NCBI GenBank assembly: GCA_026120185.1
Contig: JANUWF010001273.1
Coordinates: 930,001 to 994,000 of the forward strand
Origin: Voacanga thouarsii
Taxonomy: Eukaryota > Streptophyta > Magnoliopsida > Gentianales > Apocynaceae
Direction: 5' to 3'
DNA length: 64,000 bases
The stretch's first letter is position 1. The number at the start of each line of letters is the position of its first letter. Shown here one piece after another: positions 21,611 through 31,833 of this stretch. The position numbers and the translations under genes were made by a program. The notes under the pieces are model-generated. The model saw only the letters and a program-made list of their open reading frames with translations, was not told where the DNA came from and ran no database searches.

Positions 21611-23142
21611 TGATGCGTATTTATTTAGGTATAAAAATCATGTAAAAATAAGCATATTCCCAATCAAGTTTAAATTAAAAGATTAATCCCAAATTACACA
21701 TATAAGTAAGAGTACTCATCATTAAGCATAGTATAGAGTTCAAACGAGTGTCGATCCTCAAGGAACAAGTATGCATTAATTCCTTTTCTTTCATTGTTTA
21801 ACCAACTCTATAAAGTGAAAATGAAATAAAAAGAAAAAAAAATAAAATAATATATACATGTCAAGGATGGAGAATTATGTAACTGAACCCATTATTTAGA
21901 CAAACACGATTTTAAAGTACACAATCATTATCATAGCTAATTATTCTCTTGGCATCACGAAGGATTAATATAGATTCACTTCTTTTCCAATCCATGAAAT
22001 CACTACCTTCTAGATAAATTAGCATCACATTCCTGTCTCAACTAATCCACCCAAAAGATGCATTAAACGCAATCCTTGATCAAATTTCCATATCCTGGAA
22101 AATTTAAAACATTAAATTAACCAATGAATCCATTCCCGGTAGGCATCAATTAACCTTTAATTACTGGTTCTTTGCAATTAACACATTTTCCAAGCAAGTT
22201 AATAGCTAACAAATATGAAATTAATAAATTGAGACCACCATCAACCCATTTTCCAAGCAAGTTAATGGAAAGAAACAACCAGCCAATCTTGTAATATGCA
22301 TAAGTAATTAAATACCCAGAATAACAATCAATTAATCAAAAGATCAAATAACTCTAAAAATCATGAATACCTAAAATAATGTTGAATTATAATAAAATAA
22401 TTAATACATCATTGCTCAAGAAAAAGAAAACAGAGTAAAAGAAAGAACTCATAAACAAGCCTCTTTCTTTTTCCTTTCTAGACCTTCTTGCACAACCCTC
22501 CTTGAATTGAAGAATTCCTCATTTGATTTGAGTGATTTTTCTATTATATCTATGAATTCTCTCATATTCTCTTGTGTTTTTCATCTATTTTATAAGCTTA
22601 GGAAGTGCCTAAATTCGTTGATGTAGGGTATTTGGCCGATTAGAAGTAGGAAGATACTAAAATTTTGTAGATTACCAAAAACCACGTGCAAAATTCAAGG
22701 CATCGCCTTATCATTATGGCACAGTTGGTGCCGCCTTGGCTGCTAGAGCCGGCACTGATTGTGTTCTGTTCCTCAGTTGTTCGCCAAATTTTTTCTTGAT
22801 TTCCGCACAATATTTTCCAGAGTGCAGCCAGTGCCGCTTCCAGCCTCATAGCTGGCGTCAGTTCTATTCTGTTCAGCTCTGTTTCACTAATTTTTCATCG
22901 CCTCAAAGAGGATATCAGCAACACGTGGCCGGCACCGGTTCTTCTGCCCTGTCTGGCGCCGCTTCTGTTCTGTTTTGCGACATTTTTGTCTTATTTTACC
23001 CTTAAAATCTGAAATATTGTACAAAATACCTTTCCAAAGGTAAAATCTCAAATATAAAGGAATATGACTAGTCATTGAACCAAATGTATCACAAAATAGC
23101 CTCAAATAACTAAGAAAACTATGACTAATTTAGGCCCTGTCA
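21611..23142 (-). mobile_element. 3' LTR of gypsy-1, in inverted orientation
   Basis: Read on the minus strand this is a complete LTR, TGACAGGGCCTAAATTAG to ACGCATCA, colinear with 13822-15341 including the GC-rich motifs (22737-22965 region) and a TATA-like TATAAAATA (22586-22594). It therefore points against the element's coding strand. The base run just outside its inner end is AAAAACT, the complement of AGTTTTT, which follows the 5' LTR at its PBS border. The outer end CCCTGTCA is followed by the TSD ATAGT. Confidence 0.9.
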
Positions 23143-23241
23143 ATAGTCATTAGAAATAAGAGGATAAAATCACGTGGAATTTTAGAGGAGAGAATTTCTC
23201 ATGTATTAAATGGTTTACATTTCTATTTCAAGTCTCAACAT
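23143..23241. other. CACTA interior sliver between two insertions
   Basis: About 95 bp of original CACTA sequence remains between gypsy-1 and the solo LTR. It contains the gypsy-1 TSD (23143-23147) and the solo LTR TSD AACAT (23237-23241). Part resembles the reverse context at 28243-28295 (GAGGATAAAAT, TTCTCATGTAT). Confidence 0.6.
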
Positions 23242-23501
23242 TGTGAAACCCCAGTCGAAACCAACCTTAGAGTAAGGGGGTTGGGATGCATATCATATTT
23301 TATTTCCTGGTTAAATATATTCTCATATGAATTTTTATGTGTTCTGGATTCAAGTTTTATTGTCTTGAAGTCTTGTTGGTGAATATTGTGTGAGAGGGAC
23401 AAAATGGTAATTTTTGCCCGGGGTGAAAATAGGGAGATAGCTTGTGGATTGAATAGAAAATAATTTTTCTAGTAGGAATAGCAACAAGAGTTGTTGTTGT
23501 G

Positions 23502-23551
23502 TAGTGGTTAGAGCTTTGGAATTAATTCTTGAGGTCTTGGGTTCAAAGTCC
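23502..23551 (+). promoter_or_regulatory. Pol III A/B-box-like pair (SINE-head-like)
   Basis: TAGTGGTTAGA (23502-23512) fits the tRNA A box and GGGTTCAAAGTCC (23539-23551) fits the B box, spaced about 36 bp apart as in tRNA-derived plant SINE heads. No folded tRNA cloverleaf was found, and SINE ends could not be defined. It may be a SINE fossil inside the LTR or chance. Confidence 0.4.
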
Positions 23552-26500
23552 ATCATAGAAGCTTTAGCTTGAGTAAATTTTATTTTGCTTGGGAAAGGAT
23601 GGTTTCGGCCTTAAGGGCCTAGATTAATGGGGTGATGATGTTCTAGGAAAGACATGATGGAAGTAACCTCATTCCACTCCTTTTACTCTTCTCAAAATTC
23701 TTATAGGGAAAATCATTCTTCCTTGATCTTTAGTTTTCCTTAGTTTCAACTCATCGGTTTGATTAAGATGTTCTAGCCTTTTTCTTTCCAGAAAATTCAG
23801 TAAAGTACTGAGGTCATTTAGGATCAAAATGCCTTGGTAAAAGACTCCTTATGGTCTGAAAAATATGGAAGAGTTGTGAGGAATTTCAAGAGGAAAAATC
23901 CCTCTATTGAGCTTGCTGAAATTTTCCTCTAGCTTAGTTCATCTTTCTTCATAGAATGAGCCGGAATTTTCCAGCTTGTTGTACCTTCAAAGGGTCGAAA
24001 TTTTTAGCTAACATTCCCTCCCAAATGCTACCAGAAAAATGGTCTTTAGGATCAGTTTGAAACTTGAAAGTTTTTGTCCAATTTCGGACAGCTCAAACTG
24101 GAGCAAAACAGGAAAAATTCCTGTACGAAAATCAACTTTAAGAGCTCCAAACCAAGCTGTTTTCTCCCAGATTTTGTGCAGCACCTTAGCCATGTTTTTC
24201 CTCCATAAAGAAGGCTAGAAACAAGCCTTGAATACCCCTGAAACCCCCCTTCCAGCTCGCTGCAAAATGGATGGGAGTGGCAGACGAAAATCTGCCAGAA
24301 AATTCACTGTGCAGCGAAAATTCTGGGCAGATTTTCGTCCAGCTTGTTTCCTATCTCTCTTCCAGCCAAAACACCAACCTTAACCTGTCAAAATGTTCCT
24401 TAAACCTCCATCAACAGAGCTCCAATGATCCCCTTGAACTTCTGCACGAAATTCCATTAATGGTTGTCCAAAAATCTCTCAAACAAATCCCTGCAATTTA
24501 ACTTGATTGGTTTCCAAAATTTCAGCCATCTTATTTAGTAACCTTCCATAATATTTTTGCTCAATGGACCAGACTTCTTCTTCATCATTGTACACCCTAC
24601 TTTTGGCCACCATAAGCCTCCATAGGCCAGCATTAATCCCATGAAATTCTGCTCAAACAATCAGCTATGGCAGACTTCAAAGCTGTCCAAGCAATCAAGA
24701 TATTCTTAGGATATTTACTTTCCAAATTCACTTCCTAAAAATATTCTACCAAGATTGTAACAACTAACCTTTCCTTTTCCTTTCCAAATCATAGAAACAA
24801 CTTCCTAAACCCTACTGAAAATTGGCCAGCTATCTCTCACAGAAAATTCGGCAGCTGCAAATTCCTTCCCTCTCTCTCTCTCGATTTTCTGCAATCATCA
24901 AGAACACACACACTACACCAAGAACACCTACTTCTTCTCTACACCTAATACCCTTCCAAACCATCTCAAATCCACTCAAAAACTTCCAGATTTGATCTAC
25001 ACATTGCTATGAATCCATCAACACCATTGTTAACATCAAACTCCTCCAAACATCTTGCTACTTCGGATCAAAACTAGAAATTTCTGTTAAGGTCAAGAAC
25101 ACCATCAAGGTAAACTTATTCTAGTAACTTCATCTTCTCTAACCTTGATCTCTAATGAGAACCTATGCGAATAAACATACTAATGATTTCTTTTTCTCTT
25201 TCTCTCTCTCTCTCTCTCTCTCCCCTCTCTTGGCCGAATGACCTTTTCTCCCATGAACATGCTTTCACCATCTCCCATGGACAAAGTTAGACATCTAGGA
25301 GTTGAAATCTACTCTAAACTCCTTCAAAGCATTCATCAACAAAGTAAGTACCTTCAATCTTCCTTTTTAAACTCTAGATTCATGTCTCTAGGATGATGAT
25401 GATAATAGGTGGATGGTGATAGGATTGGAGTATATATATATATTGTTGAGATTGAAGTATGCATATATGTATGTTTGTGAAGGAGATGGGATTTATGCAT
25501 GGAAGGATTGTCTTGGATGATTTTATGATGATTTGAGGTTGATGCATGTCATAGGTAGTATTTGTGATGAAGTATGCTAGAGATTATGTCACCTTTGGTG
25601 AATAGGATTTATATTCGTGTTGGACTATTGAAGCCATGATCATATTTAAGCTAGTAAGGGTTAGATCATATTTTGATAAATTGAGATCTATGCTTGTATT
25701 CATGATTTGGATTATTTGATGAATTGAAGGGTTGTATATGTTCATGTTTGTGGTTAGCCATAGAAATATATTCATGATCTAGTTGTCCCTAAGCTAATCT
25801 TTATTTCATTAATAAAATATTTAATAATATGATTTTTCTAGTAAAATTTTGAAAACCATGGGAAAATGTGGATTTGGTCTTTTATATAAAATAGTGATAT
25901 TTTAGTCAAATAAATAATAGTTTTTGCTAGAAAAATAAATAAATATATTATTTAAAATAATAAAATCAATTAAAGCCTTTTATGGAAATAATTATAATTA
26001 ATAAAATATTTATTATTAAAAATTTAATTATTATCTTTTAATCAAAACCCATTAAGGATTTGCTTATTATTTTTCAAGCAAGAGCCATTAAATTTATTTT
26101 CAACAAATTTTAGCTATCAATTATTTTCTAACAACTAAATTATTAATAAATCATTATTTTACCTAATACTACCTTGGACCCTTTTTCAAATAAACCATAA
26201 TTTCTTTTTTAGCAAGATTTAAACCTTCAACTTTTTGTACCTATTTCCCAAACTCTAGTTATTTTAATATGAAACTAGATTTATTTTATAAACCCTTTTT
26301 ATTTATTATTGGGCTTTAAAGCTTGGGACACTAGGGATATGATTGTAGTAAGTTGAGTTAGTTTTATTTGAGGAAGTGAGTCTTTGGTTTGAGTTTGATT
26401 TTGGTTTGTATTTACCCTATGCGGGTTCAGGTCAGCTATTGGAGACCTTTGTTGTGAGCAAGGATCAGGTAAGCTCCTGCATAAAACCTGTTTGATGAAA

Positions 26501-27000
26501 AATGATTTTTTTTTATGGCAAGCCAAATGTAGAGTGTATGGTCACTCATTTCTGTAAAGGCAATTGAGGATTATTTCCATTCTCATTTCAGACAATTAAA
26601 TTATTTGCAAATCAATGGGCGGTTTTACTCAAAACCTAAAACTCTTTCTAAAATCAGTTTTGCCCCAGACTTTGGAAAACTTTAATTGCCATTTTCAAGT
26701 GGAACTGTGTTTTTTTCATTTTCTCCCCAAGTAGGATATGTTACGTTAAGTACTCAATGGGGGTAGACTGGTAGTACAAGTTTTGAAGAGCAAGAGTGAG
26801 TCTTCTGGCAGGAGGCCACCTCCAAAAGATAAGCTCAACTTAGAGAAACGTCAGTACTACTTAGTCAGGCCGGTCCGAGCTAGCAGTTTGTTTTATTTCA
26901 GTCAAGTGACTGTGTTTTGCCGGAATGGACACCCGGTTGTTGTTTGGGTATAGAGAATGAGGAGTATCTTACCCGGTAGGCCAATCACCTACCTTTTGTC

Positions 27001-27345
27001 AGTCTGCACAAAGTGTTAGGCATTCTGACTGGTTATGGGGCCCAACGTGTGGTAACCCATAATCTTTTCTTTCGAGTGGTTGATCTTATAAATAATGTGT
27101 GGTTGGAAAAGCCAAAAATGCCACTCTTATTTTTGAACATCATTCATTGTTTGCCAGTATTTCTTTTGTCAGTCTGCACAAAGTGTGGCACTCTGACCAT
27201 TGTATGGTTATGGGGCCCAACGTGTGTTAACCCATGACCACCTTTATGAGTGGTTGATTTTATTGTGCACTTGTATGGTTTCAGAAAGAGGAAAACACCA
27301 CTCTTGCTTTTGACTAATGTTTATTGCTTGCCAATATTTCTCTTA
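27001..27345. repeat. 170-bp tandem duplication in the solo LTR
   Basis: AGTCTGCACAAAGTGT begins at 27001 and again at 27171. Both copies continue through GGTTATGGGGCCCAACGTGT and a GAGTGGTTGAT block. The related LTR has a comparable phrase set at 48365-48485, with its own internal AATGTGTG repetition. Confidence 0.8.
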
Positions 27346-27750
27346 TAAAGATTTCACACTTCGCATCCACGAACTGTTTTCACTGAACACCCAAAGCACA
27401 CATGAACTTACTGAGATTTCTGTTTCATCACCTTTTTACCATGATTTCAGGCCAATCCTACTGTGGGGATGAGTAGCTAGTGTTATCTATCTTGGAAAAG
27501 AATGTGTCTTTTGATTTTATGTATTGCTTTGGAGAGATGAGAGTGGATAATTTTATTTATGGATTTGTTTCTCTTTTGGGAATTCGTGGATTTATTCTTG
27601 GGTTGTAATAAATCTTAAGTTGAAGTATTATTTTTATTATTTTTATTCCGCTATTTTATTTGTGTGACCTCGTTATAAAGACCCCTTGTCCTTTGGACGG
27701 GGCGACATCCCCAGTCCCGGCGGGCCTAGGTAGTGGGGTGTTACAAACAT

Positions 27751-29043
27751 CATATGCACATCTCCATGATTATGTGCAGAAAATGGTCTTTTTGGGGAAT
27801 GCAAGGTCCCCAAAATCCATCAAGAAAAGAAAGACCACAAATGCAATCTTAAGTTAACTTTACTAGAATATAATGAAGAATCATGCTTAGAAGCTTTTGA
27901 TGAAAGAGATGGGCAGGAGACTGCATCCTTCTTCAAAAAAAAAAAAAAAAAAACATAGAAGATGATCTAGCTTTACTAAAGAAAAGCAATGCAAATGCAC
28001 ATCAGAACCATTTCACTACTAAGAGGAAGAAGATGGGTTTTCAGATAGGTTAATCATGATAATCTTAATAGAACAGGTTTCAAGTCCTTAAACATAGACC
28101 ATAAGCCTCACAAAGAAATAACACCATTACCAATCAAATTAAAAATTGGAATCAAGAAGGACAGCTAGAGGCAAATCCTAACCAGTTCATTTATATGTTC
28201 ACAAAAACTTGGGTTCCATTGTTTAGGTAACAATGATTTTATCCTCTCATAGTAACAAAATTCCTCTGAAATTCTCTCATGTATCAAACCAGTATCAACC
28301 ATGTGGAATAGATCAGCCATTCACTATATAATATGAACTTGGTAAGTTGCTCTACTGAAATATGACCAGCAAGAATAAACATTCTTCCTATAAGCAGAAC
28401 AATAACCTAAATCAACCTTACTTCTGCAAACAAAAAAACTTGGAACATCAGCAAAAAAGTTCCATAATGGTATCACAAAAATTGAACAAATGGTAGTGAT
28501 ATAAAATATTATGAAAACAAACTAAAAAGGCTATATTCAGTGGTTACAAAATATTTTTTCCCCACATCTCACCTTCAGACTATTCAATGGTTACAGAACA
28601 AACTCGTAGGTTTTGTGCTACAGTATTAGCCTACTTATACTGGTAATGGCACAATGAACTATCCTCTACTGAAAAGAAGCAAACATCCCCAGTCTATAAT
28701 ACCCGTGGGAAATAAAAAAGAAGTAAAACATTAAACTTTCCTCTGCTGAAAAACTACCAGCACCGTAATAATAATAAAGAAGCTCACATTAATAGAAAAG
28801 GCCAATACTGTATTACATAAACATTATACTCGATGCAAGAATCGCCAGCTTATAATAGTATTCAAACATCAGTAGGAACCACCTACTTATAAATAGACAT
28901 CCAAAATCTGGCTTTGAATAAAGTATTGGTTCTAAAGTCTAATAATCTAAAGACAAAATAAATCCACTTGTAAAAATTAAAACCACAGTTGTTCTTCCTA
29001 AGAGTAAGATAAGAAAACCCAAAAAAGCAAACAACAAAAACTT
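27751..29043. other. No recognisable gene; CACTA interior
   Basis: AT-rich sequence continuing the CACTA compartment after the solo LTR. It has a poly-A run of about 19 at 27936-27954. No reading frame with known motifs was found. Bases from about 28908 resemble 9734 onward, the flank of the HSP70-like fragment. Confidence 0.5.
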
Positions 29044-29155
29044 AAACTCCTTAATCTTAGGAGCTACAGCCATGTCACCACCAGCACCCTGGTATATCTT
29101 CAAAATTATGGGGTTGCAATTATGCTAATCATGTTCTCATTTTATGTTTCACGTC
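29044..29155 (-). pseudogene. HSP70-like C-terminal exon fragment, copy B
   Basis: On the minus strand, after an acceptor-like TTTTTACAG (29156-29164), the frame reads CNPIILKIYQGAGGDMAVA and then PKIKEF. This corresponds closely to the end of HSP70 (CNPII-K-YQGAGGDM ... PKIEE-D). Two in-frame stops precede CNP. The linker between GGDM and PKI is shorter than usual and the EEVD terminus is not intact. The surrounding 28908-29290 is similar to 9734-10120, so both copies derive from one larger captured or duplicated segment. It lies 520 bp downstream of the TNP1-like gene, on the same strand. Confidence 0.6.
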
Positions 29156-29677
29156 CTGTAAAAACAAATAGAAATTAAGTTCAACTTAGCAGCTCAAAAA
29201 ATAGTTCAAAATAATTTCAAAATTTACAGAATTGTCTTTTGCTTCAAATACTATACATGTCATTATTTGCAAGGGAAACTCGATTATGGTTTTATGCTAC
29301 TAGGTCACAAGACAACCCACTGACTTATACCACAATTTATTCGAACACAGCCACCTTTAGAAAAAATGATATAGCAATTGAAAAGTAAAGTGTATATATA
29401 TTGATATATAAGCTTCACATGTAACACCAAGTTTGCAAAAATCATTAATTACCTATACCAAGCACTCCTAGGTTAATGAGAAATTCACTATCAGCTTAAC
29501 TATCATAACCGGTGTTAGAATCAGAATTGTTCATTTCATGTCCACTAGATGCAACTCCAAGCTATCACATTGTATTAGAAATATATTTTAAAAACTATAA
29601 ATTATTAAAGATTGCCTTTTCAATTAATTTTCCTGAATACGTGTAGATCAAGATTCCATCTCACTCTTGTCAATTGA
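29156..29677. other. No recognisable gene; downstream of TNP1-like gene
   Basis: AT-rich sequence. Its first ~135 bp matches the intron-like flank of HSP70 copy A. Nothing else was recognised. Confidence 0.5.
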
Positions 29678-31389
29678 TCAATCTTGTGTTGGGGTAAGGA
29701 GGTTACTCATTAAAGACTTTAGTGCTTCGTTTACCTCAGCTCGTGCCTTCTCTCGTAGGTTTTCTGTTACTTTTTGTACAATTTGCCGGTACTAAACATT
29801 TGTAATGTTAAACATAGTAATATATGCTTGTTAGCTTCAATTACGAGTTTTGATCCGTGAAGATTTGTCCACACAACGTATTATCCACGACCATCCTCTC
29901 CCAAAAATTCATTGTAAATTTGGTCCTTCAACTCCTTGGTTCGTTCAATCTCAAGAACTTGGTCTAAGCAATATGATTTTGCACGCTATGAAAAAATTAA
30001 AAAAAAATCCTATCAAAACATGACGAGATTAACATTCGAGAAAATCGATCAAGCAATAATTACAAAAAGTATATCTCTAGAGAATAGTATTTCTCTCTAC
30101 TTACAAATAGTTCTCTTGTGTCATCATCAACGGACATCCCCTCTTTAGGTATACGAGTCCTTATTCACACACTGAGCATTGATGGTTCAAGTCCTTCTTT
30201 TAACATCTGTGATAATTTGAGGAACATATGTTTAACATTTTTGTTAAAGTTCTCAAAACATACCATTATACATTTTACCTCTTGGATGACTTCATAGTGA
30301 CTTGTTCTCCCCATCCTGTGCCTAAAACGTTGATTTGCTTCTTTTTTTTTTTTTTTTTGTTCCAAGATTTGCTACAAAAACCAAAACCATATTGTTAGAC
30401 TTTCTAAAACTAAATACAAAAGGGATGGAAATACTTCTCAATTTACAACCTGTATACGTTCATGTTTCCAATATTTAATTAGAGTTTGCCACTGAATTTC
30501 CTCAACTTTATCATCTGGACACTGTCGAAGGAGTTCCTCATTCTCCTTGTTCGGTTCAAAATATTTACTCTTAATGCAGCACTTCAATTCCTTCCATTGA
30601 TTTGAAACATCTTCCATAACAACTTCATATGAATCCTCAACAAGAGTAGTATTGTCCTACATTAAAAAGGAAATAAAAAAAATTTAGAAGAACAAAGCAG
30701 TTGTACTAGACAAGATAGAAAGGGGAAAAATATATATATTGAATAAAAGGACAAAAAGGGAAAAATTAAAATATGAGATACCAGAATTTCTTTCCTAAGC
30801 TCATTGATTATGGTAGTTGTCATATCTTTCCAAGTAGGGAATATAAGTGGAAGTTTGTAACCATTTCTTGCTAAAGTTCCAATGGCACTTTTCACCTTTT
30901 TTCTGTGTTTGCCAGCAATTTCTTTCCCTTCAACGTGGACTTCCAATCTTTTTCCAGTACCCCATTCCAGTGGCATTTGTGAAGGACCTTTTTTTTGTTT
31001 TTTGATAGCACTTGCCGTGGATGCAGTATTTTGAACAGTATTAAAAGAAATATGCCCATGAGGCTGTGATTGATATTGTGGGTTTGTAGGATGACAAGGA
31101 ATCTCTCCATTTATATGATCTTGTGATATAGATTGTGAATAGGTTTGGCTAGGTTGTGGTTGTCTACTAGTTGAAAGTAAAGGTTGGAATTCAATATGCA
31201 ATAATTGTGTGTTTTTGCCTAGCGATTGGGATAGCTTAGAATGGCAAAACACAGCAGGTGAAGGTTGGGATATTGGTGGTATGGGTTGAAGTGGCTGTGA
31301 ATTTCGTTCAACAAGAGGTTGTTATAAACGTCATGATTTGCAATGACATCAGCCATAGTGGTACCCAGTGTTTTCCTTTTATGCGTCAT
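29678..31389 (-). pseudogene. TNP1/Ptta-type CACTA protein gene
   Basis: The second gene of an En/Spm element, resembling the plant transposase (Ptta/En/Spm) family thought to bind subterminal repeats. The ATG is at 31389 (MTHKRKTLGTTMADVI). A frameshift near 31320 leads to a Gln/Pro/Ser-rich N-terminus, then GKHRKKVKSAIGTLARNGYK and a FPTWKD motif (30800-30880). A GT-AG intron lies at 30657-30781. The next exon has DNTTLVEDSYEVV and QWKELKCCIKSKY. A second intron lies at 30372-30449. The third exon has KKKEANQRFRHRMGRTSHYE, with its Lys run encoded by a poly-A tract. A decayed 3' part contains EIERTKELKDQIYNEFLG (about 29950) and an acidic/coiled tail ending LTPTQD at 29678. Several stops make it non-functional. 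Confidence 0.8.
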
Positions 31390-31833
31390 TATCACTGAGA
31401 ATAGAATGCATTTATGGTTAACTCAAAATGATATTGCATGCTATGAAATTCAAATACCCATCAAAATGTACTTGCAAAAAGGAAAAATAACATTATCACA
31501 TTCTTAACAAAAAATAATATGAGCAATGTCGAAATAGAAGTGCAAAATATGGCATTCATACCTAAGAATCGTTTCAATACAAAATGGATTGAATTAATTC
31601 AAACACCTTGAACAACTCAACTTCTAAAACATGTAGTTTAAATTCAGCAACATTGTAAAATGATGAAAATATGAGTAAAAAGAAAAAAAAAATGATATAA
31701 GGAATTTAAGCATTTCATGATCATTAAAAACCATACAAAAGAACGAAAAAAACTTATATAAGATTTAACAAAAGTCGATGTTATCAAATTCAAACATAAT
31801 ATAATAAAGATTAAGTAGTTGGTAAATGTCAAA

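Larger units (their letters stand above)
13822..23142 (+). mobile_element. gypsy-1: Athila-like LTR retrotransposon with inverted 3' LTR
   Basis: A 9.3-kb Ty3/gypsy element. In order it has a 5' LTR (13822-15341), a PBS of the TGGCGCCGTTGCCGGGGA (tRNA-Asp) type, a short gag remnant plus protease, RT-RNaseH, integrase, a 1.7-kb 3' untranslated region, a purine tract, and then an LTR in opposite orientation (21611-23142). The outer ends are TGATACAG and CCCTGTCA, flanked by ATAGT on both sides. The long LTR, PBS type and protease wording (YPRGIIEDMLVKVDKFIF) point to the Athila/Tat branch. It is inactive: the protease Asp is lost, the RT motif is damaged and there are stops throughout. It sits inside the CACTA compartment and is therefore younger than it. 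Confidence 0.88.
23242..27745 (+). mobile_element. 4.5-kb solo LTR (gypsy-type, TGT...ACA ends)
   Basis: The unit starts TGTGAAACCCCAG and ends GGGGTGTTACA, resembling the TGTAACACCCC/GGGTGTTACA ends of very long plant gypsy LTRs (Tekay/Del-like). It is flanked by AACAT on both sides (23237-23241 and 27746-27750). No PBS, purine tract or pol frame lies inside, so this is a solo LTR left by LTR-LTR recombination. It includes CT microsatellites (24866-24884, 25198-25222), a 170-bp tandem duplication (27001-27345) and a tRNA-like A/B-box pair (23502-23551). A diverged relative ends at 48921. Orientation is taken from that relative and is tentative. Confidence 0.75.

Noticed and set aside
23502..23551. 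A functional tRNA gene.
   Set aside because: Only A and B boxes are recognisable. The acceptor and anticodon stems do not pair.
25436..25443. CRISPR-like or other regularly spaced repeats across the window.
   Set aside because: Repeats found are tandem, microsatellite or transposon-terminal. None has constant repeat and unique spacer structure, and the sequence is plant-type.
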